Source: a virus. From it: 34,377 bases of DNA. The notes under the pieces are model-generated. The model saw only the letters and a program-made list of their open reading frames with translations. It ran no database searches and was not told the origin of the DNA. The stretch's first letter is position 1. The number at the start of each line of letters is the position of its first letter. A program made the translations under genes and the position numbers. This document shows, in pieces, positions 12,747 through 22,226 of this stretch. The DNA is taken from the IMG/VR virus record IMGVR_UViG_3300023301_000046, positions 1 to 34,377 of that record; one strand, 5' to 3'.

Positions 12747-14861
12747 CTAATTTTCTAGGTTTGGAACACTCTCAGTAGCAACACCCCGCATAATTTGTTG
12801 GCTTGTTGGGGCTTTGTTTAATGTTGCCTTAAAGCCATCCCGCATAGATGGGGACATCTTAGCCATCATAGCTTCTGCTAATTTAGCAGTTTGTCCTTTA
12901 GGAATTACCTCTAAGAAATCTGCCATTTTAGTAGGGTCTAGCATCAACTCACTAATTTTAGCATCAAACTCAGACTGACTACCACGTCTTAATCTATCTA
13001 TTACAGTGTTAGTTAAACTTAGAGCGCGTATCAACAAGCCCCTAACTTGAGTGTCTTCCCCTGAAGGCCCTTTAGTACTTTCCACAGTTTTGCCTAAAGC
13101 ATCCCCTTTAGCTTGCCTATTTAAATCCATTTTTACGCGGTTTACCGCAGACATTTGGTCTACAGTAAGGAGGTCTTCTAATTTTGAATATCTAGGATTA
13201 CCTGTAGCACGCTTAATAAGACTTGTTGACTCATTGACTGCGTTAACAAACATACCAGCCTTTTCTACATCACCAAAAGACACTCCTAACTTATTCTGTA
13301 AATTAGTACCGACTTCTAGTTGGTCTATCTTTTTACTTTGTTTTGCAAAAGAAGTTAAATATTCTGACCACAGCTGACTACCAGACGCTTTATTTATTTC
13401 AATGTCTATTAGTTTTTTTAAGTCACCCTCCACTTTAGCAGCTTGCGCCCCAAAACTTGTATTTGTATTACTTTTAGTAGTAATAAACTCGGAAATATCG
13501 TCAGCAGTTTCTTTACGAATATTATATAAGTCAGCACTATTTATAATACCGTTACTATTTGAATGGCGTACTAGCTTGCCACGCACCTTTAACAAAGTAG
13601 AAGAAAGCATTTCATTTGATTTCTCTCCTGGAGTTCTCAGAGATGTATCTATTTTTTTAACAAGTGAATCTATAGTTAAAGGATAATACCCTTGACTTTT
13701 GATACTCTTTATTTGTCCTTTTATAATTTCTTTTTCTGCTTCACCTAATGGTATTGTTTTTGTACCTCCGCCTCCTAACGTAGTTGGCACTTTGCGAATT
13801 GGGGCTTGTCCAAGACCTGCGTTTAGTTTAGCTTCTAGTAAACTACCAGTTTCCCCATATATATTAGCACTCACCAAAGCACGCTCTCTCATAGGAGCTG
13901 TAGTTCTTAATCTTGCTTGTTTAGCAGCCTCAATATCCAATTTAGTTCCGAATGTATCTTTTAAGTCATCAAGCCTTGCTTCTGCTTGCTCTTGGAATCT
14001 TTCAGTAAATTTAGCCGAATTTTGCTCACTCTTTGCCACTCTACTTTGTTCTCTAGCTAAATTACCACCAAAAGTAGTGCCACCCAAGCTGTCCGCAACT
14101 GTAGGTCTACTTCCTGAAACAATGTCACCCTGAGACCTTAACTCATTAATAACATTCTGCTTATTTTCACCAGTTAAATTAGACAAATACTTAAACAAGG
14201 ATGCTTCTTTAGCAGATTTAGTGATTGGAAGTCCTGATATAAAAGACCCAAGCCCTTTAGAAAGGTAAGCAGCCCCTGGAATAGCTCCAGACAAAGCCCC
14301 ACCTAAACCTAATTGAAAGTTCTTTTCACTCCAAAAGTCTTCATCTAAAACAGGGATTGACACGCCTGATAGAGCAGCCCCAGACACGGCTTGTTGACCA
14401 ATCCGACCTAAAACATTAGCAGCATTTGCATTAGGGATTAATTTGTTTAATGGTGAGACTATAGCCCCAATAAACGCAAGGGCATCAATCCCATCTTTAC
14501 CTTGAGAAGCCCTCCCTGCTTGGTAGGCTTTGTTTTCATCTTGAACTAACTGATTTGTGCCTTGACGTACATCACTACCAAAGATACCTGTATTACCTAA
14601 TAATTGATTAATAGCTAAGGCAGGGTCAATTACTGCCCCTTTAACTACACTATAGAGAGGTGAACCAGGTCCAACCATACGAGAAACCATACTTGGTTCT
14701 TCCACAGGTGCAGGAGGTGTCCTCCCCTTAATCTTAGCAGTAAACTCCTCGAAAGGTATGTCACTATAAAATTTAGAATGAAGCCCTGTTACTAATTGCT
14801 CATCGGACAGGTCACTGTAATCAGGGTATTTTTTTCGAACATCATCAATTGAAATTTCCAT
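12747..14861 (-). CDS. large internal virion / DNA ejection protein
   Basis: A 704-residue protein, the last gene of the late arm. The N-terminus (IDDVRKKYPDYSDLSDEQLVTGLHSKFY) is a short helical motif I know from podovirus injection proteins and other large virion proteins. It is followed by a Gly/Ala-rich stretch (about residues 130-200) that could be membrane-active, then long charged helical segments. T7-like phages carry three internal core proteins here, and the place at the end of the tail block supports that role. No lytic transglycosylase motif is evident. Confidence 0.65.
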   Translation of the reverse strand: MEISIDDVRKKYPDYSDLSDEQLVTGLHSKFYSDIPFEEFTAKIKGRTPPAPVEEPSMVSRMVGPGSPLYSVVKGAVIDPALAINQLLGNTGIFGSDVRQGTNQLVQDENKAYQAGRASQGKDGIDALAFIGAIVSPLNKLIPNANAANVLGRIGQQAVSGAALSGVSIPVLDEDFWSEKNFQLGLGGALSGAIPGAAYLSKGLGSFISGLPITKSAKEASLFKYLSNLTGENKQNVINELRSQGDIVSGSRPTVADSLGGTTFGGNLAREQSRVAKSEQNSAKFTERFQEQAEARLDDLKDTFGTKLDIEAAKQARLRTTAPMRERALVSANIYGETGSLLEAKLNAGLGQAPIRKVPTTLGGGGTKTIPLGEAEKEIIKGQIKSIKSQGYYPLTIDSLVKKIDTSLRTPGEKSNEMLSSTLLKVRGKLVRHSNSNGIINSADLYNIRKETADDISEFITTKSNTNTSFGAQAAKVEGDLKKLIDIEINKASGSQLWSEYLTSFAKQSKKIDQLEVGTNLQNKLGVSFGDVEKAGMFVNAVNESTSLIKRATGNPRYSKLEDLLTVDQMSAVNRVKMDLNRQAKGDALGKTVESTKGPSGEDTQVRGLLIRALSLTNTVIDRLRRGSQSEFDAKISELMLDPTKMADFLEVIPKGQTAKLAEAMMAKMSPSMRDGFKATLNKAPTSQQIMRGVATESVPNLEN

Positions 14862-14869
14862 AATTTACC

Positions 14870-16198
14870 TTAGCGAAGCCCAAGAGGGTCATTTGAAGGG
14901 GTGGCAGCTCTAGACACAGAAGAAGACTTATACCCAGCCAGTGTTCCGTTATTTTCAAAATAGTTAATTGTGTCAGCTTTAATCTTAAGACTGCTTTTTA
15001 TTGCATTTCTTAGACTTTTAACTCTTTCTAAATTGTCTGCCAACTTTGCGGCAGGATTCCAAGCCCTAGCTAACAGTTGCTCACCTTCTTTCTGAGCAAA
15101 TTGCCCTCCAAGTACTTCTCTAAGATTACTTTGGGCAACTGAAGCTACTAAATCCCTAGCTTTGAGAGCGTTTGCACTGTAGTTGGACAATATCATATCA
15201 CCTGACATATTGGCAGCAGCTACTCCTGTACCCGATAGGTTTGCCCCGCCTTCAGCTAATGTAATCACTTCATCTAGTTTTTTTATTTGGTCATTGACAG
15301 CCGTTTCTGCACCCGTAGCAAGCCACTTACTATACACCGTACCAAAGGCTGCGTCAGCTCGTTTTTGACCTGTAGTTAATGCCGGGCCTGTACTTGATAA
15401 CTTACTTTGAGCAAGTTCTAACTTAGTAGCTCTATTAATATTGGCTATTTGTAGCTGTATGTCGCGTCTGCCTTGTTCAGAAAGTCTTTTATCCTCTAAG
15501 CGCTGTTGAAGTAACAGTTTATCTGCCTCAGCTTTAACTTGGGCAGCTTCTACCCGAGCATCTTGGTTAGCTTTAGCTATCTGCGCGCGTTCAGTTGATG
15601 CTAGAGCTGTGTCAGGTTTAGCATATTTCCGTACAACTGCTAAATATTCTTCCTGAGATGCGTCAGGAGGTAGGGTAGCTAATGCAGCTCTAAATTCATT
15701 TTCTCTAGTGTTTTCAAGAGTGTCTTGGGCAGCTTGGGCATCAAGCCTACGCCCTTGTGATTGCTCATTACCCACTCTAGCAGTATTTAATCTAAAGTCT
15801 TGCATTGCTTTTTCACCTGCAACACCAACTTGAATAGCTTCTCGTTGGAAGCCCCCTGCCATCAAGTTTTTTTGTAAGGTAGGATACAAAGTGGTTGGGT
15901 CGTTAGTACCCACTTCTTGCTGTGTTGCTGCCATAATCTGTTCTAGCTGTGTAGCACGTTGCACTTGTGGGCTTTGCATACCAAACAAACCACCAACCGC
16001 ATTGAACAACTCACCTCCTAAGGCAGCTTGCGCCCCTTGTTGTTGCATGTAGGCTTGTTGACGTTGAGGGTCTGCAAATGTATTAACAGTTGCTGCCCCA
16101 TACAATCTACCAAAGTCTAGATTACGTTGCTGGTCTGCTAACCTAGCATCTTGTGTAGGGGTGTTTAGCCCAAATATACTACTAATAATATCAGCCAT
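14870..16198 (-). CDS. internal virion protein, coiled-coil rich
   Basis: A 442-residue protein beginning MADIISSIFG. It is dominated by Gln/Ala-rich helices, with a long coiled coil around residues 140-260 (many Glu, Gln, Arg, Leu). The C-terminal part (SKWLATGAETAVNDQIKKLDEVI and onwards) resembles C-terminal regions of podovirus internal core proteins by composition only. Located between two other internal-virion-type genes. Confidence 0.6.
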   Translation of the reverse strand: MADIISSIFGLNTPTQDARLADQQRNLDFGRLYGAATVNTFADPQRQQAYMQQQGAQAALGGELFNAVGGLFGMQSPQVQRATQLEQIMAATQQEVGTNDPTTLYPTLQKNLMAGGFQREAIQVGVAGEKAMQDFRLNTARVGNEQSQGRRLDAQAAQDTLENTRENEFRAALATLPPDASQEEYLAVVRKYAKPDTALASTERAQIAKANQDARVEAAQVKAEADKLLLQQRLEDKRLSEQGRRDIQLQIANINRATKLELAQSKLSSTGPALTTGQKRADAAFGTVYSKWLATGAETAVNDQIKKLDEVITLAEGGANLSGTGVAAANMSGDMILSNYSANALKARDLVASVAQSNLREVLGGQFAQKEGEQLLARAWNPAAKLADNLERVKSLRNAIKSSLKIKADTINYFENNGTLAGYKSSSVSRAATPSNDPLGLR

Positions 16199-16210
16199 GA
16201 TAATCCTTAA

Positions 16211-17278
16211 TTAAAAGCTAGGTCCAAGAGTACCACCACCAAAGTTAGCTGGACCACCAAATCCACCCATACCTATATTACTATTAAAAGGGCTGTATGA
16301 AGAATTAGCTGCACCAACACCATTAAAAAAGCCATTGTTACCAAAGACAGAGCCTAAGCCAGATGTAGGACTACTACCCCCCATACCACCAAATAGGCTA
16401 CCACCACCTGTCATTTTTGCCAAACCTATTTGCAACCCAGCATTAGCAAGACCGCCTAAAAAGCCCCCACCACTACCTGCTTGCGCTCTAGCATTTTCCG
16501 TGGCTTGTTGTTGTTGCTGTGCTTGCATTTGTAAACTAGCAGCATTTATAGCTGTATTTAGATTATTAGCACCTAAACCCTCTATACCTGTCCCTAAGCC
16601 AAATATACTATTAGCTTGTTGGAAAGGTTGCATACGGAGTTGCTCACCTGTTTGTATTTGTTGCGCACCTGCCTCTTGTAAACCTAAAGCACGTCTAATA
16701 TCATTATTCATTTGGTCACGCCCAAACGTTTGTGCTTGTATTGCTAAATTACCATCTTGTTGGTTTCTAGCTTGTAAAAGAGCAAACTGCTCAGGGTTTA
16801 CAAACCCACCATTAAATGCTGTAGCTGCCCCACTTCTACCTGTCTTAAACAATTGGTCAGCTAATTGAGAAGCCTCAATAGCCCTGTTAGGGGCTTGTAG
16901 GTTTTGAATGTCATTAAAATATTGAGAAGCAATGTCATTAGGATTAACACCCACTGCTTGGTTTAATTGGTTAGTACCTATCCCAAACAACCCTTGTCCT
17001 TGTCCAACCATTCCTTGTGCGAATTGTTGTTGTTGGGCTGAAGGTAGGAACTGATTAGTTGCACCATAAAACTCGTCACGCAGGGCAGAAAGACGTGGGT
17101 CTAATGTGTAACCATATTGCCCTGTCTGTGGGTTAGCGGTAGCTGTTCCAAATCCTGTAGATATATTTGCAGGGGAAAGGGCAACACGCCTTGGTTTCTT
17201 AGCCCCACCAATATAGAAAGTGGTAAGGTCAATCCCCACAAAAGGACTAAATATATCATACCATTTAAATTCGTTCAT
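16211..17278 (-). CDS. Gln/Gly-rich internal virion protein
   Basis: A 355-residue protein. After an opening IF..FVGID segment comes a Gln/Asn-rich helical middle (SAQQQQFAQGM, QAQQQQQATENARAQ), then a low-complexity Gly/Phe/Asn/Ser tail from about residue 265. In T7-like order it would take the place of the gp14-type ejection protein. It overlaps the previous gene as ATGA. The low-complexity tail could be membrane-inserting or a flexible filler inside the head; this cannot be decided from sequence. Confidence 0.55.
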   Translation of the reverse strand: MNEFKWYDIFSPFVGIDLTTFYIGGAKKPRRVALSPANISTGFGTATANPQTGQYGYTLDPRLSALRDEFYGATNQFLPSAQQQQFAQGMVGQGQGLFGIGTNQLNQAVGVNPNDIASQYFNDIQNLQAPNRAIEASQLADQLFKTGRSGAATAFNGGFVNPEQFALLQARNQQDGNLAIQAQTFGRDQMNNDIRRALGLQEAGAQQIQTGEQLRMQPFQQANSIFGLGTGIEGLGANNLNTAINAASLQMQAQQQQQATENARAQAGSGGGFLGGLANAGLQIGLAKMTGGGSLFGGMGGSSPTSGLGSVFGNNGFFNGVGAANSSYSPFNSNIGMGGFGGPANFGGGTLGPSF

Positions 17279-17691
17279 AAGTTTCTCTCAATTACAGTGT
17301 AAGTTTCGTTAAAATTATACCGTTGTCTACAAAGTCTTGCTACACTCTTTCTACATGATGCTTGTGCTTTAGTTGCCCCACACTGTTTAGCATAGTCAAA
17401 CATTAATTCCATGTGTTCTTTAGATGTCTTACCACCTGTAGCTTGTATATAAAACACAGAATCATTGGCTGTGTAAGTAAACGTAAATATGTTAGCACCC
17501 ACCACTTCATCATTTTCAAGAAACAATAATAAAGTGTGTTGCCCATTTACTAAAGCTAATTTAGCTTCTTGCATACAATAATCACCATGAGCGTATTGCA
17601 TTGCTTTTTGTAAATAGTGTTCACATTTTAATAGTGCTTGGTGTACATAAGCTACAGGCACTACAGCTATTGTTTTCACTACGCTACCCAT
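17275..17691 (-). CDS. GNAT-like protein (T7 gp13 position)
   Basis: A 138-residue protein with a GNAT-type layout: a central strand LLLFLENDEVVGANIF, a second strand with FYIQATGGK where the acetyl-CoA loop would be, and a C-terminal CGATKAQASCRKSVARLCRQRYNFNETYTVIERN that matches the last acetyltransferase strands. Podoviruses often carry such a degenerate GNAT protein in the internal virion block. The pyrophosphate-binding loop (Q/RxxGxG/A) is not canonical, so enzymatic activity is doubtful. Confidence 0.6.
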   Translation of the reverse strand: MGSVVKTIAVVPVAYVHQALLKCEHYLQKAMQYAHGDYCMQEAKLALVNGQHTLLLFLENDEVVGANIFTFTYTANDSVFYIQATGGKTSKEHMELMFDYAKQCGATKAQASCRKSVARLCRQRYNFNETYTVIERNL

Positions 17692-18332
17692 GATATTGTT
17701 AGTTTACCTGCTTGTCCTGCCGTACCAAAACCCAACCCATTACTTTGGTAAGGACCGCCATTACCGCCATTAGCCCCACCATTGGTAGACGTACCGCCAG
17801 CAGGGTAGCCACCATTATTAGCACCATTTCTACCTACACCTCCAGCAGCTCCTGGAGTGTTTCCAATACCACCGCCACCACCTCCAAGTGCTGAAAAAGA
17901 AAGAGTAGTTACTGACGTAGTACCACCTGCAACTCCAATATTGTTTGTACCACCAGCTGCACCAGCAGCCCCAACCGTAACTGATATAACTTGCCCTGGT
18001 GTAACTGCGGTAGGACCTACAGTAATTAAGTTAGAGCCACCACCACCATAACCAGGTCCATCGTTGCTTGCCCCACTGTCACCGCGCCCACCTCCGCCAC
18101 CACCTCCTGAGCCCACAAGTGTAACCGAATAAACTCCATCAGGAACAGTCCAATCTACAGTGCCTACACTAAATACATTGCTAGTTGAAACAGTTCCAAA
18201 TACCAACTGCCAAACCCCTGCCACTTTTACATACGCTCGTCTAATGGGTCGCCAAATACCACTTTCTTTTACATATAGCCCATGTATGTCTTGAAAAACA
18301 CCTGCTACTTTTACACTTGTTTTAGTTGGCAT
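17679..18332 (-). CDS. glycine-rich tail fibre / adhesin-like protein
   Basis: A 217-residue protein. I start it at ATG 18332 (AGAG upstream, 8 bases after the preceding stop) rather than at an upstream TTG. Two copies of a short repeat lie at the N-terminus (KVAGVFQDIHGLYVKESGIW and RAYVKVAGVWQLVF). The rest is a jelly-roll-like strand pattern with very Gly-rich loops (runs of 5-7 Gly), as in phage receptor-binding tips with polyglycine sandwich domains. Probable role: host recognition. Confidence 0.7.
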   Translation of the reverse strand: MPTKTSVKVAGVFQDIHGLYVKESGIWRPIRRAYVKVAGVWQLVFGTVSTSNVFSVGTVDWTVPDGVYSVTLVGSGGGGGGGRGDSGASNDGPGYGGGGSNLITVGPTAVTPGQVISVTVGAAGAAGGTNNIGVAGGTTSVTTLSFSALGGGGGGIGNTPGAAGGVGRNGANNGGYPAGGTSTNGGANGGNGGPYQSNGLGFGTAGQAGKLTISWVA

Positions 18333-18340
18333 AGTAAGCT

Positions 18341-18769
18341 CTAGTATTGATACCAAATATCATCATCATTACCGCCTGAAGCAACTAAAGTAGACACTGT
18401 CCTAGCACCCACTGAATTGCTCCCAACTACATTTGTATTGACAGTTGTTCCTGATATTGTGCCACCTGTTATTGCAACGGCACTTGCCGCCTGTGTACTC
18501 ATTGTACCTAAAGCACCTGTTGCTGCCACCACTGCACCACTTACAAAAGCAGTTGTTGCCACTCTATTAGTATTATTGCCAGGAGCTTGTGTAGGGGCAT
18601 TTGGGTTGCCTAAAAATGTAGGGCTAGATAAGTCAGCTTTAGTAGCTACAGCCGTTTGTAAGGCATTAAACTCATCATTAATTTCACTACCCTTAATAAT
18701 TTTATTAGGGTTACCTGTAATTAAGCTATCCTTAGCTGAGAAGTCTGTGCTTTTTATGTAATTAGACAT
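18341..18769 (-). CDS. tail fibre-associated protein with fibre linker motif
   Basis: A 142-residue protein. The middle carries the pattern SPTFLGNPNAPTQAPGNNTNRVATTAFV, widespread in tail fibre and tail needle proteins. The N-terminal region (NPNKIIKGSEINDEFNALQTAVATKADL) is typical of fibre proteins that attach to the tail tube. The C-terminus is Ala/Gly/Thr/Val-rich. It overlaps the preceding gene by one base. Probable structural linker between tail tube and tip protein. Confidence 0.7.
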   Translation of the reverse strand: MSNYIKSTDFSAKDSLITGNPNKIIKGSEINDEFNALQTAVATKADLSSPTFLGNPNAPTQAPGNNTNRVATTAFVSGAVVAATGALGTMSTQAASAVAITGGTISGTTVNTNVVGSNSVGARTVSTLVASGGNDDDIWYQY

Positions 18770-20355
18770 TATAGTAATTTTCCTATTTTAAAGAACACTT
18801 CTGCTTTTTGAATACTAACAGGTGCGCCATTAACTTCTGATTCAACTCCAAACTTAATCACTCGCCCACTACCACCCAAGTGTACGCGTACTTCTGATAT
18901 TACTAAGCCACCACTATACTCACCAATGTCATACTCCGATACATTAAAGTTAGACGGAATAGTAGTCTGATTACCTGACGTTGTGCGAGGTATAAACCTA
19001 GTAGAGTAATCAAACCCATACTTAATTACAAAGTCTTGTGTTTCATTACCAATAATAGTTACAGATGCTTTCTTTAAGAACTTAAGTGTAGAAGCCGCAC
19101 CACTGTCTGTACTTGTAGTAAAATATACCATACGGTAAGAAGCTGTATTATCTGAATATCCTCTATACCGAGCAATACCACCAAAAGTGGCTAAATACAA
19201 TTCTCTATCCCCAGCAGACAAATATGATTTAAAATTCATATCAGTCCATGTAGTGACTCGTGAAGCCCCATTAGGTAAAGAAGACCTAGTGTCAAAACAA
19301 TACACTAAGTCTGTAGCTGGAAAAGATAGTAAATAAAAGGCATCTCGCTCAAAGTAAGCACTTTTAATATTAGCTACGATTTCATTGTTAAGTGATTCTG
19401 TTATGTCATCTCTAATGTTTAAAGATAGTTCACGCATAGGCATAGACTTTTCTTGCACAGTACGAGCAAAGCTACGCACACCACTTTTAGATAAGTATAT
19501 TAAGTCCGTACCTGTCTTTTGAACTGAGTCACGCGCAACACACCCTACACCTGTAATAGTATCAGATAATGTAATATTAGCCGGGTCTTGTGCATTAGCA
19601 TAAATTAATATGTTATTTTTACAAAATATAACTAAGAATCCGTTATGATTAGATAAAGCTACAATTTCGTCTGAATTACCTACTACTGACGCAATGTCTA
19701 ATATCCCTGCCCCTGCCCCTGCAAAGTCTGTTCCATGTAATAAACGTGAGTAGTAAATTGTGTGTCTATCTTGTGTTAAGTCTGCACACCACAATCTACC
19801 AAAAGACGATAGTACAATGTTAGGGTCAAAAGAAGTGGTAGTTAAGCCTGTTGGCACAAGCCCTACATCACCCACTCTTTGAAATATATAATCACTTGCA
19901 GGTTGATTCCATACAGTTAATGGTGTACCACGTTGTGCAAAGAAAGCCTGTGTTTCTGCACCAGCACCTAATCCAAAGTTTAAGCTAGCCACTTGCCAAT
20001 TGTCTGTATCACTCACTAAAGTAATATCAGCACTATCAGCCGTGTTTCTTAATTTCTTTTCTACTAAAACATCTAACCCTGTAAATAGTTTACCATCACC
20101 TGCTGACAAGTAAGTAGTAGTGCCTGTAGTATCTTTAAATTGAAATATTGTTGTTAGCTCGTTAGCTGCTAAAGTAGAGCTATTTGTAGTAACTACTTGC
20201 CAACCTTTACGGCTACCAAGTCTACCAAATTTATCAATAATACAATTAGTGGCTTGAGTGGCGTAACCACTCTCTAAATTCACTTCACTCTCTTGGCTAT
20301 TAAGCCCTAAAAAGCCAGGTGCAGATATACCAGCTACTTGTAACCTTCCACTCAT
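18769..20355 (-). CDS. tail tube/nozzle protein B-like (T7 gp12 type)
   Basis: A 528-residue protein. ATG 20355 is chosen (ATGA overlap with the preceding gene) over an upstream TTG. The start, with APGFLGLNSQESEVNLESGYATQATNCI and FGRLGSRKGW, is the characteristic beginning of podovirus nozzle proteins, and beta-propeller-like repeats follow (FGRLWCADLTQDRHTIYYSRLLHG, LSNHNGFLVIFCKNNILIY). The order next to a gp11-like gene supports the call. Confidence 0.82.
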   Translation of the reverse strand: MSGRLQVAGISAPGFLGLNSQESEVNLESGYATQATNCIIDKFGRLGSRKGWQVVTTNSSTLAANELTTIFQFKDTTGTTTYLSAGDGKLFTGLDVLVEKKLRNTADSADITLVSDTDNWQVASLNFGLGAGAETQAFFAQRGTPLTVWNQPASDYIFQRVGDVGLVPTGLTTTSFDPNIVLSSFGRLWCADLTQDRHTIYYSRLLHGTDFAGAGAGILDIASVVGNSDEIVALSNHNGFLVIFCKNNILIYANAQDPANITLSDTITGVGCVARDSVQKTGTDLIYLSKSGVRSFARTVQEKSMPMRELSLNIRDDITESLNNEIVANIKSAYFERDAFYLLSFPATDLVYCFDTRSSLPNGASRVTTWTDMNFKSYLSAGDRELYLATFGGIARYRGYSDNTASYRMVYFTTSTDSGAASTLKFLKKASVTIIGNETQDFVIKYGFDYSTRFIPRTTSGNQTTIPSNFNVSEYDIGEYSGGLVISEVRVHLGGSGRVIKFGVESEVNGAPVSIQKAEVFFKIGKLL

Positions 20356-20993
20356 GATGGATACCAAATAGTTTCATCAGGGCGGTTAGCGGCATCAAAA
20401 GCAATGTAGTCACTTACAAGCCGTTGGTATTTACCTTCTTGCTCACCACTACCACCATCATCACCACGTTCTGATATAGCTCTACCTAAAGCCCCCTCTA
20501 CAATCATTTGGTATGGCATTTTAATAATGTCACCATCGCTCACTAAATCTTCTTGTGGAATAATAGCACTAAAATATACTTCGTAAACACCATCAGGGAT
20601 TGGGAATAAATTTACTAAGTTATCACCCTCAACCGAAACACCATTTAAATTATAATATTGTGGTTTTGCAAAGCCAGCTGTACCTGCTAAATATGCACGG
20701 TTAAACCATGTAGTTGATTTTAAGAACACTTCGTTTTTAGATGTTTCATCATAAACATCAATAATCCGTGAACGGACATTTACACCTATTAACTGATAGC
20801 TGTATAAATTCGGAACAGTTGCTACAACTACTGACGTGCGTAAGTGAGACCAATTCCAAGAGTCTTCTACTTCACGTTTAACTACGTTAACCAACTCACC
20901 AATAAGTTTACTATACGGTGACTCTTGGACAGACGTAACTTCCTCTTCCCGAAGTCGAACTAAAACTTTATTAACTAATTCTAAATATGTCAT
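20352..20993 (-). CDS. tail tubular protein A-like (T7 gp11 type)
   Basis: A 213-residue protein with the expected pattern: helical N-terminus (TYLELVNKVLVRLREEEVTS), VEDSWNWSHLRTSV, strands with NLYSYQL, then a domain with LFPIPDGVYEVYFSAIIPQEDL and a C-terminal helix with a conserved Arg/Gly region. It forms the adaptor ring between portal and nozzle. It is the first gene after the late promoter at 21,013-21,041. Confidence 0.85.
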   Translation of the reverse strand: MTYLELVNKVLVRLREEEVTSVQESPYSKLIGELVNVVKREVEDSWNWSHLRTSVVVATVPNLYSYQLIGVNVRSRIIDVYDETSKNEVFLKSTTWFNRAYLAGTAGFAKPQYYNLNGVSVEGDNLVNLFPIPDGVYEVYFSAIIPQEDLVSDGDIIKMPYQMIVEGALGRAISERGDDGGSGEQEGKYQRLVSDYIAFDAANRPDETIWYPS

Positions 20994-21012
20994 GGTTTAC
21001 CCTTTTAAATAC

Positions 21013-21041
21013 ATTATACCACACAATGTACATAAAGTCAA
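21013..21041 (-). promoter_or_regulatory. late promoter before the tail block
   Basis: On the minus strand: TTGACT (21036-21041), 17 bases, TATAAT (21013-21018), with TGTGTGG just before the -10 (extended -10 TGG). Nearly identical to the promoters at 28,752 and 33,326. It drives the tail tube and internal virion genes. Confidence 0.85.
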
Positions 21042-21046
21042 TTTAT

Positions 21047-21295
21047 TTATTTACACCCACTAATAACAGCGGACAGCTCACCTGTGTAGCTTTCATACTT
21101 TAAGTATTCAGCAGTAATCTCTAATACATAGTCAGGGGCAGATAAAGATTTTAAATGTGCATGGGATAAAAAATCAGGTGACACTACGTCAGCCGAAATA
21201 CACGGAACACTAACAGGCACTATTACTTCTTTAGGAATTTGTACACTGGCACAAGAAACTAAAAATAAACATAAACTAATCAAAAATACATTCAT
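21047..21295 (-). CDS. o-spanin lipoprotein (Rz1-like)
   Basis: An 82-residue protein with a lipoprotein signal: hydrophobic core FLISLCLFL and lipobox VSCA, with the lipidated Cys at residue 15. Pro-rich, mostly extended sequence follows (VQIPKEVIVPVSVP), as in outer-membrane spanins. It overlaps the end of the Rz-like gene by four bases. Together they would fuse inner and outer membranes at the last step of lysis in a Gram-negative host. Confidence 0.78.
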   Translation of the reverse strand: MNVFLISLCLFLVSCASVQIPKEVIVPVSVPCISADVVSPDFLSHAHLKSLSAPDYVLEITAEYLKYESYTGELSAVISGCK

Positions 21296-21645
21296 AATAG
21301 TCCTTGTGCAGCAGTAACCGCAGTTTCACATGTTAAAGGTGTTCCTGTGAGCTTCTGTAACGCGTTAATCTTAGTCAGCCTAGCCTGTCCTATTGCTTTA
21401 GCTTTTTGTAAAGCGAGAGACCCCTTAGCAACACGCCTAGCACTATCCTCTGCTAATTCCTTGACTGCTCTGTTCTGTTTTTCAATAGAAACAGACAAAA
21501 TAACTACTTGTGACTTACTTTCAGCTAATTCTGCTCTTAAACTATTCACTTGGTAATACTTAATTGCCAATACCACTAACATCAAGAAAAACAATGCACC
21601 AATAAAATAATATTTATAGCTGTCAAACAAATTATATATTCTCAT
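21292..21645 (-). CDS. i-spanin (Rz-like)
   Basis: A 117-residue protein with one N-terminal transmembrane helix (about residues 13-30, YFIGALFFLMLVVLAIKYY) followed by a helical coiled-coil region (SLRAELAESKSQVVILSVSIEKQNRAV), the standard layout of inner-membrane spanins. It overlaps the endolysin gene by four bases upstream and the Rz1-like gene downstream. Confidence 0.78.
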   Translation of the reverse strand: MRIYNLFDSYKYYFIGALFFLMLVVLAIKYYQVNSLRAELAESKSQVVILSVSIEKQNRAVKELAEDSARRVAKGSLALQKAKAIGQARLTKINALQKLTGTPLTCETAVTAAQGLL

Positions 21646-22049
21646 GGCATAAACACCCTATTGCGAGTTGGTCGTGATTGTAAGTGACACCATGTGTCTG
21701 TAAATCGTGGGTCTTCCATATATAGGTTACGAGCTATCAATACATGTTGATGGCGCATAAGCCAATTCTTTAGATTGTCTTTAGGGTCGTAAATATCTAC
21801 ACCCTGTCCAGTCTTATGGCTAGACTTGCTCGCACCGATTGGGAATGATTGTGGTCTAAAGCCACCTCCTGTTTCACCACTGACAAACGTTTTAGTTTTA
21901 GGGTTGGTTGGCAAAACTCCACCACTTGCCTGATAATCTGTAAGCAAAGCATTAACACGATTAAGCATGTCCAAAGCATTGCCTGTCACTGTTTTAGTTA
22001 CATCAGCATGTAATTCCCATACACCATAATAATCTTTTAATGTAATCAT
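21642..22049 (-). CDS. peptidase M15-type endolysin
   Basis: A 135-residue zinc peptidase expected to cleave peptidoglycan cross-bridges or stem peptides. The zinc ligands fit M15: SSHKTGQGVDIYDP supplies His78 and Asp85, and TWCHLQ supplies His122. The preceding GGGFRPQSFPIG resembles the family's substrate-binding strand. No signal peptide, so release depends on a holin. It is followed by the two spanins. Confidence 0.82.
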   Translation of the reverse strand: MITLKDYYGVWELHADVTKTVTGNALDMLNRVNALLTDYQASGGVLPTNPKTKTFVSGETGGGFRPQSFPIGASKSSHKTGQGVDIYDPKDNLKNWLMRHQHVLIARNLYMEDPRFTDTWCHLQSRPTRNRVFMP

Positions 22050-22213
22050 TGAGTTTCCCCTACTTGGATAGTCACTTCACCATCTTCTAAGTAAAATATA
22101 ATTAAGCCATTACTACAAGTAATAACCACTTCTTGCTCTTCTTCATCAATTGAAATGCCTTCAATAGATTGCCCTAACAAAGCTTTACAAGCAAGTACTG
22201 GGTCAGTAATCAT
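22046..22213 (-). CDS. small hypothetical protein in the lysis cassette (55 aa)
   Basis: A 55-codon frame with a strong GAGGAG ribosome-binding site, ending in an ATGA overlap with the endolysin gene. It is acidic and predicted beta-strand-rich (ISIDEEEQEVVITCSNGLII, FYLEDGEVTIQV). No membrane segment. Function unknown; position suggests co-expression with lysis genes. Confidence 0.65.
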   Translation of the reverse strand: MITDPVLACKALLGQSIEGISIDEEEQEVVITCSNGLIIFYLEDGEVTIQVGETQ

Positions 22214-22226
22214 AAATCACTCCTCA

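Noticed and set aside
13051-14133. Long + strand open frames opposite the 704-residue late gene
   Set aside because: They are antisense shadows without ribosome-binding sites; the minus-strand frame has consistent protein-like composition and gene-to-gene spacing.
16335-16868. 177-codon + strand frame rich in Pro and Cys
   Set aside because: It mirrors the Gln/Gly-rich minus-strand protein; no start signal and implausible composition.
17310-17340. TATAAT-like box on the minus strand inside the GNAT-like gene
   Set aside because: It has no -35 at 16-18 bases and no TGTGG before it, and lies inside coding sequence at the end of a gene.
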